This document shows, piece by piece, positions 28,367 through 36,205 of a DNA stretch of 64,000 bases. The position numbers and the translations under genes are program-made. A model generated the notes under the pieces. That model was not told the origin of the DNA. It saw nothing but the letters and a program-made list of their open reading frames with translations, and did no database searches. The stretch is from Actinoplanes xinjiangensis (lineage in GTDB: Bacteria > Actinomycetota > Actinomycetes > Mycobacteriales > Micromonosporaceae). Where the stretch lies: positions 186,001-250,000 of the forward strand of contig NZ_QGGR01000008.1 in the NCBI RefSeq assembly GCF_003148685.1. The letters run 5' to 3'. How positions within the stretch are numbered: the first letter of the stretch is position 1; every line of letters begins with the position of its first letter.

Positions 28367-29574
28367 CCGGGCTGCCGGACCTGCTGCGCGACTGTGCGCC
28401 GCGGGTCCTGGCCGCCGTGGTGCGCCGGTACGGCGACTTCGAGGCCTGTGAGGACGCCGTGCAGGAGGCGCTGATCGCGGCCGCCGGGCAGTGGCCGGAG
28501 AGCGGCATCCCGGAGCAGCCCAGGAGCTGGCTGATCACCGTGGCGAGCCGCCGCCGGGTGGAGGCGCTGCGCAACGAGACGGCCCGCCGGCGCCGTGAGG
28601 AGGCGGTCCGGCACGACCCGGTGCCGGCCGTCCGCGGTGACGACGAGCTGGCGTTGCTGCTGCTCTGCTGCCATCCGGCGCTGAGCGGGCCGGCGCAGGT
28701 CACGCTCACGCTGCGGGCGGTCGGCGGGCTCACGACCGCGGAGATCGCCCGCGCGCTGCTGCTGCCGGAGGCCACCGTGGGCCAGCGGATCAGCCGGGCC
28801 AAGCAGCGGATCCGCGACGCCGGCGCGCGGTTCGAGATGCCGGCGCCGGACGAGGTCGGCGAGCGTCTCAGCGCGGTCCGGCACGTGCTCTACCTGATCT
28901 TCAACGAGGGTTACACGGCCAGTTCGGGCGACGCCCTGAACCGGGTGGATCTGACCCGGGAGGCGATCCGGCTGACCCGGCAGCTGCACCGGCGCCTGCC
29001 CGGCGACGGCGAGACCGCCGGGCTGCTCGCGCTGATGCTGCTCACCGATGCGCGCCGTCCCGCGCGGACCGGGCCGGACGGCGCCCTGATCCCGCTCGCC
29101 GAGCAGGACCGCGGTCACTGGGACACCGCGGCGATCGCCGAGGGCGTCGCGCTCATCACCGACACGCTGGCGCGGGCCCCGATCGGTCCCTTCCAGCTCC
29201 AGGCCGCGATCGCGGCGGTCCACGACGAGGCGGCGCGGGCCGAGGACACCGATTGGCCGCAGATCCTCATTCTGTACGGAATGCTGCACGCGCTCGCCCC
29301 GAGCCCGATGGTCACCCTGAACCGGATCGTGGCGGGCGCCATGGTGGAGGGCCCGCGAGCCGGGCTCGCCGCGCTGGACCGGGTCGCGGACGATCCGGTG
29401 CTGGCCCGCCACCATCGGACCGCGGCGGTGCGGGCGCACCTGCTGGAGCTGGCCGGTGATCGGGCCGGGGCGCGGGACCAGTACCGGCTGGCGGCGCGGC
29501 TCACGCTCAGCCGCCCCGAGCAGCGCTACCTGGAGTCGCGGGCCGGTGGCCTGGGCCGGGGAGAGCAGCGGTGA
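28354..29574 (+). CDS. ECF42-type RNA polymerase sigma factor
   Basis: A 406-residue ECF sigma factor with a long C-terminal extension. Region 2 is LRDCAPRVLAAVVRRYGDFEACEDAVQEALIAAAGQWP, region 4 is LTLRAVGGLTTAEIARALLLPEATVGQRISRAKQRIRDA. The extension of about 220 residues contains a DUF6596/TPR-like part (VLYLIFNEGYTASSGD, EAIRLTRQLHRRLPGDGETAGLLALMLL). This layout, plus the upstream DGPF gene, defines ECF42. Group members lack an anti-sigma factor and are thought to be regulated through the C-terminal extension. It overlaps the YCII gene by 13 bp. Confidence 0.93.
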   Translation: MGDLTGLPDLLRDCAPRVLAAVVRRYGDFEACEDAVQEALIAAAGQWPESGIPEQPRSWLITVASRRRVEALRNETARRRREEAVRHDPVPAVRGDDELALLLLCCHPALSGPAQVTLTLRAVGGLTTAEIARALLLPEATVGQRISRAKQRIRDAGARFEMPAPDEVGERLSAVRHVLYLIFNEGYTASSGDALNRVDLTREAIRLTRQLHRRLPGDGETAGLLALMLLTDARRPARTGPDGALIPLAEQDRGHWDTAAIAEGVALITDTLARAPIGPFQLQAAIAAVHDEAARAEDTDWPQILILYGMLHALAPSPMVTLNRIVAGAMVEGPRAGLAALDRVADDPVLARHHRTAAVRAHLLELAGDRAGARDQYRLAARLTLSRPEQRYLESRAGGLGRGEQR

Positions 29575-29680
29575 CGGCGGGGACGCCTCATGGTGGTCGC
29601 GGGCGCCTGGTGTCGTACCAGATCAAATGTTTGTCGCTCTGGATCAAGTTCGGCCGGAGGCCGGGTTTTAGCGTGTGGGG

Positions 29681-30889
29681 ATGGATTTCTCCCCCTCCGC
29701 GCGGGCCGCGGAACTGACCGGGGCGGTGCGCGACTTCATCGACGGCGAGATCGCGCCGGTCGAGCATGATCTGCACCAACGTTCGGCGCGGGCGCGGCGG
29801 GCCGGTGAGCCGGTGTCGTGGCGGGTGCCGGAGGAGGTGCGTGAGCTGCAGCGACGGGCACGCGACCGCGGGCTGTGGAACCTGTTCGCGGATCTGAGCA
29901 ACGTCGACTACGCGCCGATCGCCGAGGCCACCGGCTGGTCGTTCCTGGCGCCGTACGTGTTCAACTGCAACGCGCCCGACACCGGGAACATGGAGGTCCT
30001 CGAGAAGTACGGCACGCCGGAGCAGCGGGACCGCTGGCTGACCCCGCTGCTGGACGGCACGATCCGCAGCGGCTTCGCCATGACCGAACCCGCCGTCGCC
30101 TCGTCGGATGCCACGAACATGCAGCTCACCGCCGTGCTCGACGGCGACGAGGTGGTGCTGGACGGCCGCAAGTGGTGGACCACCGGCGTCGGGCATCCGG
30201 ACTGCCGGGTCCTGATCGTGATGGGCCTGACCGACCCGGGCGCGCACCGGCACGCCCGGCACTCGATGGTTCTCGTCCCGATCGACACGCCCGGGGTGAA
30301 GGTCGAGCGGATGCTGGACACCATGGGCTTCCTGGACGAGCCGTTCGGGCACGGCGAGGTGTCGTTCACCGGTGCCCGGGTTCCGGCGGCGAACATCATC
30401 GCCGGGCCGGGACAGGCGTTCGCGATCGCGCAGGGCCGGCTCGGCCCGGGGCGGGTGCACCACGCGATGCGGATGATCGGTCTCGCCGAACGGGCCCTGC
30501 ACCTGGCGTGCGAGCGAGGGCTGGCCCGGACCGCGTTCGGCAAGCCGATCATGAACCTGGGCGGGAACCGGGAACGGGTCGCCGACGCCCGCATCGCCAT
30601 CAACGCGACCCGGCTGCTGATCCAGCACGCGGCCTGGAAACTGGACGCCGGCGGCCCGATGGCGGCGCTCTCGGAGGTCAGCCAGATCAAGGTGGCCGCA
30701 CCGAACGTCGCCCAGCAGGTGATCGACTTCGCCATGCAGATCCACGGCGGCGCCGGCCTGTCCAGCGACTTCCCCCTCGCCTCGGCGTGGACCGCGGCCC
30801 GCGCGGTGCGGATCGCCGACGGGCCGGACGAGGTACATCGTGGTCTGATAGCCCGACTCGAACTCGCCGACCATGGAGCAGCCCGATGA
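29681..30889 (+). CDS. Acyl-CoA dehydrogenase
   Basis: A 402-residue FAD-dependent acyl-CoA dehydrogenase, first gene of a five-gene catabolic operon. It shows FAMTEPAVASSDATNMQL (flavin/substrate loop), GRKWWTTGVGHPDC, GPGRVHHAMRMIGLAERAL, RTAFGKPIMNLGGNRERVADARI and the C-terminal QIHGGAGLSSDFPLASAWTAARAVRIADGPDEVHR. The ATG at 29681 is preceded only by GTGTGGGG; GGAGG lies further upstream. The chain is typical of the FadE35/36-type group with an extended N-terminal helix. Likely acts on branched or long-chain acyl-CoAs; substrate unknown. Confidence 0.92.
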   Translation: MDFSPSARAAELTGAVRDFIDGEIAPVEHDLHQRSARARRAGEPVSWRVPEEVRELQRRARDRGLWNLFADLSNVDYAPIAEATGWSFLAPYVFNCNAPDTGNMEVLEKYGTPEQRDRWLTPLLDGTIRSGFAMTEPAVASSDATNMQLTAVLDGDEVVLDGRKWWTTGVGHPDCRVLIVMGLTDPGAHRHARHSMVLVPIDTPGVKVERMLDTMGFLDEPFGHGEVSFTGARVPAANIIAGPGQAFAIAQGRLGPGRVHHAMRMIGLAERALHLACERGLARTAFGKPIMNLGGNRERVADARIAINATRLLIQHAAWKLDAGGPMAALSEVSQIKVAAPNVAQQVIDFAMQIHGGAGLSSDFPLASAWTAARAVRIADGPDEVHRGLIARLELADHGAAR

Positions 30890-31659
30890 AACGTGTCCTG
30901 ATCACCGGCGGCGCCTCCGGACTGGGTGCCGCGCTGGCCGCACAGTTCACCGCCCGCGGCGACCGAGTACTGGTCACCGACGTGAACCTGACGGAGCCGG
31001 ACCGCCTGGACATCACCTCGGAGGCCGACTGGGCAGCCGCCCTGGAACGGGTCCGTGACGAGTTCGGCGGCCTCGACATCCTGGTCAACAACGCGGGCAT
31101 CGCCGCCGGTGGGCGCATCGACCGGCTCAGCGCCGAGCACTGGCAGCGGGTGCTGACCGTCAACGTGCTCGGCGCGGTCAACGGCTGCCGGACGTTCACC
31201 CCGCTGTTCAAGGAACAGGGCTCCGGTCACGTGGTGAACGTGGCGTCGGCCGCCGGGCTGATGCATCCACCGTCGATGAGCAGCTACAACGCGAGCAAGG
31301 CCGCGGTCGTGGCGCTGTCCGAGTCGCTGCGCTACGAGCTGGGGCCGTGGGGTGTGGCCGTCTCGGTGGTGTGCCCGTCGTTCTTCCGTACCAACCTGGC
31401 GCAGTCGCTGTCCGGGGACGACCCGCAGATGGAGCAGGGCGCGGTCCGGCTGATCAACGGGGCCCGGCGGGGTGCCGACGAGATCGCCGCCCGGGTGCTG
31501 CGCGACGTGGACGCCGGTAGGTTCCTGATCCTGCCGGACTCGGACGGCCGGACGGCGTACCGGGTCAAGCGATTCGCCCGGTTCCTCTACGACCGCAAGA
31601 TGTTCGCCCTGGGCGCGAAGATCCGCCGCGAGGAGCGGGCGGAGGTGCCGCATGAGTAG
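30886..31659 (+). CDS. Short-chain dehydrogenase/reductase
   Basis: A 257-residue classical SDR. The NAD(P) motif is ITGGASGLGAALA at residues 6-18. NNAGIAAGG follows in strand 4. The catalytic Ser is in VVNVASAAGLMHPPSMSS, and the Tyr/Lys pair in YNASKAAVVAL. The C-terminal RVKRFARFLYDRKMF tail is basic and amphipathic, suggesting membrane contact. ATGA overlap with the upstream dehydrogenase. Probably oxidises a hydroxyacyl intermediate of the operon's pathway. Confidence 0.92.
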   Translation: MKRVLITGGASGLGAALAAQFTARGDRVLVTDVNLTEPDRLDITSEADWAAALERVRDEFGGLDILVNNAGIAAGGRIDRLSAEHWQRVLTVNVLGAVNGCRTFTPLFKEQGSGHVVNVASAAGLMHPPSMSSYNASKAAVVALSESLRYELGPWGVAVSVVCPSFFRTNLAQSLSGDDPQMEQGAVRLINGARRGADEIAARVLRDVDAGRFLILPDSDGRTAYRVKRFARFLYDRKMFALGAKIRREERAEVPHE

Positions 31660-32386
31660 AGGCGTCGTCCTGATCACCGGGGCCAGCGCCGGCCTCGGTG
31701 AGGAGATGGCCCGGCAGTTCGCGGCCCTCGGCTACGACCTGGCCCTGTGCGCCCGCCGCGTCGACCGGCTGGAGAAGCTGCGCGACGAGCTGCCGACCCG
31801 GGTGGTGGTGAGGCAGCTCGACGTGACCGACGACGACGCGGTGTTCACCGTGTTCCGGGAGTTCGCCGCAGAGTTCGGCCGCATCGACCGGGTGATCGTC
31901 AACGCCGGTCTCGGCAAGGGCGCGCCGCTCGGCACCGGCCGCCCGGACGCCAACCGGGCCACGGCGCGCGTCAACTTCCTGGGCGCCCTCGCCCAGGCCG
32001 AGGCGGCGCTGGAGATCTTCCGGGCCCAGCAGCGCGGCCATCTGGTGATCATCTCGTCGATGTCGGCGCTGCGCGGCATGCGCAAGTCGATGACCACCTA
32101 CGCGGCCACCAAGGCGGGTGTCGCCGCGCTGGCCGAGGGGCTGCGCTCGGAGCGGATCCCCGGCGTCGACGTGTCGGTGATCTATCCCGGATACATCCGG
32201 TCGGAGATGAACGAGCACGTCCGGCAGCAGACCCCGTTCATGGTCGACACCGCGACCGGTGTCCGCGCGATGGTCGCCGCCATCGAGAAACGTAAGGCCA
32301 AGGCCTACGTCCCCGCCTGGCCGTGGGTGCCGATCGGTGCGGCGATGCGGGTGCTGCCCCTCTCCGTCGTCCGGCGGTTGGGGTGA
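31652..32386 (+). CDS. Short-chain dehydrogenase/reductase
   Basis: A 244-residue classical SDR, second in the operon. TGASAGLGEEMA at residues 9-20 binds the cofactor, with the arginine in LCARRVDRLEKL indicating NADP(H). IVNAGLGKGA replaces the usual NNAG. The catalytic residues are in IISSMSALRGMRKSMTTYAATKAGVAAL (Ser, Tyr, Lys). It overlaps the preceding gene by 8 bp. The pairing of two different SDRs with an acyl-CoA dehydrogenase suggests sequential oxidation steps. Confidence 0.92.
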   Translation: MSRGVVLITGASAGLGEEMARQFAALGYDLALCARRVDRLEKLRDELPTRVVVRQLDVTDDDAVFTVFREFAAEFGRIDRVIVNAGLGKGAPLGTGRPDANRATARVNFLGALAQAEAALEIFRAQQRGHLVIISSMSALRGMRKSMTTYAATKAGVAALAEGLRSERIPGVDVSVIYPGYIRSEMNEHVRQQTPFMVDTATGVRAMVAAIEKRKAKAYVPAWPWVPIGAAMRVLPLSVVRRLG

Positions 32387-33402
32387 CCGGCCCGGTCCGC
32401 GCGGAGGACGCCTTCGACGTCGGCGCGGTGACGGCCTGGCTGGGTCTGTCCGGGACGCCGGAGGTGACACAGTTCTCCGGCGGTGCCTCCAACCTCACCT
32501 ACCTGCTGCGTTATCCCGGCCGGGAGCTGATCCTGCGGCGGCCGCCCGCGGGCCGGAAAGCCGCGACCGCCCACGACATGTCCCGCGAGTACCGGATCCA
32601 GTCCGCCCTGGCGCCGGTCTTCCCGTACGTGCCGGGGATGGTCGCGCTCTGCGAGGACACGTCGGTGATCGGCTCCCCGTTCTACGTGATGGAGCGCGTC
32701 CACGGCCGCATCCCGCGGAAGGAACTCGGCGTCGACCTGCCACCCGGCGAGGTACGGCGGCTGTGCACCGGCGTGATCGACCTGCTGATCGACCTGCACG
32801 GCATCGACCCGGCCGCCGCGGGGCTGAGCGACCTCGGCAAGGGCACCGGCTATGTGGCCCGGCAGGTGGCCGGCTGGTCCGAGCGCTACCGGGCGGCCCG
32901 GACCCGCAACGTCGGCTCGTTCGCGCGGGTGATCGCCTGGCTGGAGGCGAATCAGCCAGCGGAGCAGCGGATCTGCCTGATCCACAACGACTTCCGGTTC
33001 GACAACGTGGTCTTCGACCCGGACGACCCGGCCCGCCCGGTGGCGCTGCTCGACTGGGAGATGGCGACCCTCGGCGACCCGCTGATGGATCTGGGCAGCG
33101 CGCTGGCCTACTGGGTGCAGGCCGACGACGGATGGCTGTTCCGGTCGTTCCGGCGACAGCCGACGCACACGCCGGGCATGCTGACCCGCCGCGAGGTGAT
33201 CGAGCACTACCACGCGCGGACCGGGCTGCGGCTCACCGCGTTCCACGAGGTGTTCGGGCTGTTCCGGCTCGCCGGTATCGTGCAGCAGATCTACTACCGC
33301 TACCACCACCGGCAGACCCGCAACCCGGCGTTCCGGCACTTCTGGATCGCCAGTCTGATGCTGGAACGCCGCTGTCTGCGCATCATCGCCCGAGAGGACT
33401 GA
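32383..33402 (+). CDS. APH-type phosphotransferase (acyl-CoA dehydrogenase-associated)
   Basis: A 339-residue protein of the aminoglycoside-phosphotransferase/choline-kinase fold found in fatty-acid and steroid catabolic operons. FSGGASNLTYLL is the nucleotide loop, ELILRRPP carries the catalytic-fold strand, and LIHNDFRFDNVVFD is the Brenner motif (H-N-D-x-R-x-D-N). ALLDWEMATLGDPLMDLG is the metal-binding DWE-type segment. The GTG overlaps the upstream stop (GTGA). It resembles the kinase part of human ACAD10/11, known to phosphorylate 4-hydroxyacyl-CoA; a similar role with the adjacent dehydrogenase is plausible. Confidence 0.9.
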   Translation: MTGPVRAEDAFDVGAVTAWLGLSGTPEVTQFSGGASNLTYLLRYPGRELILRRPPAGRKAATAHDMSREYRIQSALAPVFPYVPGMVALCEDTSVIGSPFYVMERVHGRIPRKELGVDLPPGEVRRLCTGVIDLLIDLHGIDPAAAGLSDLGKGTGYVARQVAGWSERYRAARTRNVGSFARVIAWLEANQPAEQRICLIHNDFRFDNVVFDPDDPARPVALLDWEMATLGDPLMDLGSALAYWVQADDGWLFRSFRRQPTHTPGMLTRREVIEHYHARTGLRLTAFHEVFGLFRLAGIVQQIYYRYHHRQTRNPAFRHFWIASLMLERRCLRIIARED

Positions 33403-33403
33403 G

Positions 33404-34057
33404 GTGGCCCGTCTCCTGCTGATCCGGCACGGCCAGGCGTCGTTCGGCGCCGACGACTACGACGCCCTCTCGGAGACCGGGCACGAGCAGGCCCGTACCC
33501 TCGGCCGGTCGTTCGCCGAACGCGGCATCCGGCCCGCCTTGCTGATCCGCGGCACCATGCGCCGTCACGACGAGACCGCGGCCGGGCTGCTCGACGGCCT
33601 GAAGGAGACCGTCGAGACGGTGACCGACCCCGGCTGGAACGAGTTCGACTTCCACCACGTCGTGCAGCTCCACCAGCCGGGCTTCCGGACCGGGACCCCG
33701 CGGCAGTTCCAGGAGGTCTTCGAGGCGGCGACGGCCCGGTGGTCGTCCGGTGAGCACGATGCCGAGTACACCGAATCGTTCGTCACCTTCCGCGAACGCG
33801 TCACCGCCGCGCTGGAGCGGGCGCGGGAGCTGGTGCGCGAGCACCGGGACGTGGCCGTGGTCAGCTCGGGTGGCCCGATCGCGATGGCCGCCGCCCTGCT
33901 GACCACCGGATCGGCGGCCGGCTGGGCGGCCCTGAACCGGGTGTCGGTCAACACCGGCGTCACCAAGGTGATCGCCGGCGGCCGCGGCCTGTCGCTGTCG
34001 ACGTTCAACGAGCACACCCACGTCGAGGCCGAGCCGCGCCTGCTCACCTACCGCTGA
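33404..34057 (+). CDS. Histidine phosphatase family protein
   Basis: A 217-residue phosphoglycerate-mutase-like phosphatase. The RHG motif is in LLLIRHGQASFGADDYDALSETG (catalytic His), a second arginine in IRGTMRRHDETAA, an acidic residue in WNEFDFHHV, and the second His position is altered: VVSSGGPIAMAA where many members have SHGG. GAGAGG precedes the GTG. It is the last gene of the acyl-CoA operon, and its 3' end overlaps the convergent AraC gene by 10 bp. Loss of the canonical second His could reduce phosphatase activity. Confidence 0.88.
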   Translation: MARLLLIRHGQASFGADDYDALSETGHEQARTLGRSFAERGIRPALLIRGTMRRHDETAAGLLDGLKETVETVTDPGWNEFDFHHVVQLHQPGFRTGTPRQFQEVFEAATARWSSGEHDAEYTESFVTFRERVTAALERARELVREHRDVAVVSSGGPIAMAAALLTTGSAAGWAALNRVSVNTGVTKVIAGGRGLSLSTFNEHTHVEAEPRLLTYR

Positions 34058-35053
34058 GCCTGTCGGCGCAGCGCGGTCGGGCTCATCCCCCACCAGCGCC
34101 GGGCGCACCGGCTCAGCACCGCCTGCTCGGCGAACCCGAGCAGGCGGCTGACCTGCGCCAGCGGCATGTCCGTCGTGGTCAGGTAGGCGCGGGCGCGGGC
34201 CCGGCGGACGTCGTCGAGGATCTCGGTGAAGCCCTGCCCCTCCTCGACGAGCTGCCGTTGCAGTGCGCGGATGCACGGCCAGCGCCCGGGCCACGTCGGC
34301 CAGCTCGGTCGGCCCGGTCCCCAGGGCCTGCGACACCACGGCGCGGACCCGGGCGGCCGGCCCGGTCCGCGGGCCCGGTGACTGCCGGGACAGGAAGGCC
34401 AGGGCCAGCCCGCGCAGGGTGGCGTCGACCCCGGCGAGCGGCTGCCGCATCAGGCTGGTCGGCACCCGCAGCACCGCCGCCGGCCGGCCGAAGCGCACGG
34501 CCGCCCCGAACACCTCGGTGTAGCGGACGGCCGGAGCGACCGGCTCGTGCGGCAGGTCCACCGACCGCAGACCATACCCACCGCCGACCAGGAACCCGAC
34601 CGCCCGGTGCAGGAACAACATGGTCATCTCGGTGGCCTGCGGCAACGGCCGGATCCACGCGCCGAACGTGTATCGCAAGCCGGTCACCCCGGCGGTCCCG
34701 TCCGGGTCCGGCACGACCGACAGCGACAGGTCACGGGCGTGCACGAACATGTAGCGCGAGGTGCACTCGATCGCGTCGGCCACCGACGGCGAATTCTGGA
34801 TCGCCACCGCCAGCGGCCCGAGCAGGCTCATCTCCTGCACGGACGCGACCCGCAGACCCAGGTCGGGGCAGTGCAGCGCGGCCGCCGCCGTCTCCAGGAC
34901 CGCCGCGATCGCGGTGTCCTCGACCAGCAGATCGTCGGCGTCCAGAGCGCCGGGCGGCAGGCCGGCCTGACGGGCGAACAGGTCAGCGTCACCACCGAGC
35001 GCCTCGACGGTCTGCCGGAATCTCTGCAGGCCCGCCGACCTCACCAACGACAC
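34048..35053 (-). pseudogene. AraC-family regulator disrupted by a frameshift at 34264
   Basis: The N-terminal arabinose-binding-like domain (GLQRFRQTVEALGGDADLFARQAGLPPGAL ... VRYTEVFGAAVRFGRPAAVLRVP) reads from the GTG at 35053 down to LAVHPRT near 34264. There the frame shifts: the AraC helix-turn-helix (LQRQLVEEGQGFTEIL, then ARAYLTTTDMPLAQVSRLLGFAEQ and RRWWGMSPTALRRQAQR) is in the neighbouring frame and ends at 34048. Two bases appear to be missing (CGC-A-CTG where R-T-L is expected). It is either a real inactivation, a sequencing error or a recoding site. It sits beside the acyl-CoA operon that it would be expected to control. Confidence 0.8.
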
Positions 35054-35064
35054 CGTCGCAGTTT

Positions 35065-35084
35065 ACATCAAACTGATTTGATGT
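35065..35084. promoter_or_regulatory. ArsR-type operator
   Basis: ACATCAAACTGATTTGATGT is a perfect 8-bp inverted repeat with a 4-bp spacer, 12 bp before the ATG of the ArsR-ArsC gene. It resembles the ATCAA-N6-TTGAT boxes of ArsR/SmtB repressors and is one of the few AT-rich stretches in the window. Confidence 0.75.
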
Positions 35085-35096
35085 ATTGTTCGGGGC

Positions 35097-35825
35097 ATGG
35101 GGACCGACACGCCTCCGGCCTTCCTCACCGCGGCCGGCCATCCGGTGCGGTGGCGGCTGCTGAGCGAGCTGGCCCGCACCGACCTGGCCGTCCACGAGCT
35201 GACCACCCGCCTCGGCCACCCACAGAATCTGATCTCCTACCACCTCGGCAAACTGCGGCGAGCCGGCCTGGTCACCGCGCGGCGCAGCAGCGCCGACGGC
35301 CGCGACACCTACTACGCACTGCACCTGGCCCAGTGCTCGGCCATGCTGACCGGCACCGGGGCGGCCCTGCATCCGGCACTGCGACTGCGGTCCCCGTCAC
35401 CCGCCCGGCCGGGCCGCCGGGTGCGGGTGCTCTTCCTGTGCACCGGCAACAGCGCGCGATCACCGATGGCCGAGGCCATTCTGCGGCGGCACACCACCGC
35501 CCCGGCCGAGATCCACAGTGCGGGAGTCAACCCCAGACCCCTTCATCGGTACGCCGTACAGGCTCTCGCCGCACGCGGGATCGATCCACCCGGCACCGGC
35601 CCCACGCACGTGTCCCAGCTGACCGGCGCACCCTTCGACCACGTGATCACGCTGTGTGACCGGGTCAAGGAGGTGTGCCCGGACTTCGAGGCCGCGGGCC
35701 GGGTGCACTGGAGCATCCCCGAGCCGGTCGACCGGCCCGACTTCGATCACCTCGCCGACCAGCTCACCGAGCGCATCGGCTTCTTCCTGCACAGGCTCGC
35801 CATCACCTCCGAGGAGGCGTCATGA
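35097..35825 (+). CDS. ArsR-family repressor fused to arsenate-reductase/LMW phosphatase domain
   Basis: A 242-residue fusion. Residues 1-95 are an ArsR winged helix (HPVRWRLLSELARTDLAVHELTTRLGHPQNLISYHLGKLRRAGLV). Residues 108-235 are a thioredoxin-coupled ArsC/LMW protein tyrosine phosphatase: nucleophile loop FLCTGNSARSPMAEA (Cys115) and the redox pair C187-x6-C194 in TLCDRVKEVCPDF. The general acid position reads IPEPVD, where family members usually have DP. The gene follows its own probable operator and leads an operon with a VOC protein and ChrA. It probably both senses and reduces an oxyanion. Confidence 0.9.
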   Translation: MGTDTPPAFLTAAGHPVRWRLLSELARTDLAVHELTTRLGHPQNLISYHLGKLRRAGLVTARRSSADGRDTYYALHLAQCSAMLTGTGAALHPALRLRSPSPARPGRRVRVLFLCTGNSARSPMAEAILRRHTTAPAEIHSAGVNPRPLHRYAVQALAARGIDPPGTGPTHVSQLTGAPFDHVITLCDRVKEVCPDFEAAGRVHWSIPEPVDRPDFDHLADQLTERIGFFLHRLAITSEEAS

Positions 35826-36205
35826 GTGACGGCACGGTCCACGTCCGCTATCTGGTGGACGACGTCCAGTCCGCGATCGACTTCTACACCGGCCATCTCG
35901 GGTTCGAGTCGATCACCTCGTTCCTGCCCGCGTTCGCCGACGTGCGGCGCGGCAACCTGCGGCTGCTGCTCTCCGGCCCGGCCAGCTCGGCCGGGCGGCC
36001 CATGCCCGACGGCCGGGTGCCGCAGCCCGGCGGGTGGAACCGCATCCATCTGATCGTCGACGACATCGACGCCGAGGTGACCCGGCTGCGCGCCGCCGGT
36101 GTCCCGTTCCGCAACGACGTGGTCACCGGTCCCGGCGGCCGCCAGATCGTCCTGGACGACCCGGCCGGCAACGCGGTCGAGCTGTTCCAGCCGGCCGGCA
36201 CCTGA
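35822..36205 (+). CDS. VOC/glyoxalase-family protein
   Basis: A 127-residue single-module VOC protein (VRYLVDDVQSAIDFYTGHLGFE ... RIHLIVDDIDAEVTRLRAAGVPFRND ... GGRQIVLDDPAGNAVELFQP). The metal ligands are visible as His/Glu positions at the two repeats. It contains no cysteine, so it cannot be an ArsI C-As lyase, which needs vicinal cysteines, despite its place in an arsenic-type operon. ATGA overlap with the fusion gene, with GAGGAGG upstream. Function in the operon unknown. Confidence 0.88.
   Translation: MSDGTVHVRYLVDDVQSAIDFYTGHLGFESITSFLPAFADVRRGNLRLLLSGPASSAGRPMPDGRVPQPGGWNRIHLIVDDIDAEVTRLRAAGVPFRNDVVTGPGGRQIVLDDPAGNAVELFQPAGT

Noticed and set aside
35822..36205. ArsI-type C-As lyase in the ArsR-ArsC operon
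   Set aside because: The protein has no cysteine at all, and ArsI requires vicinal cysteines.
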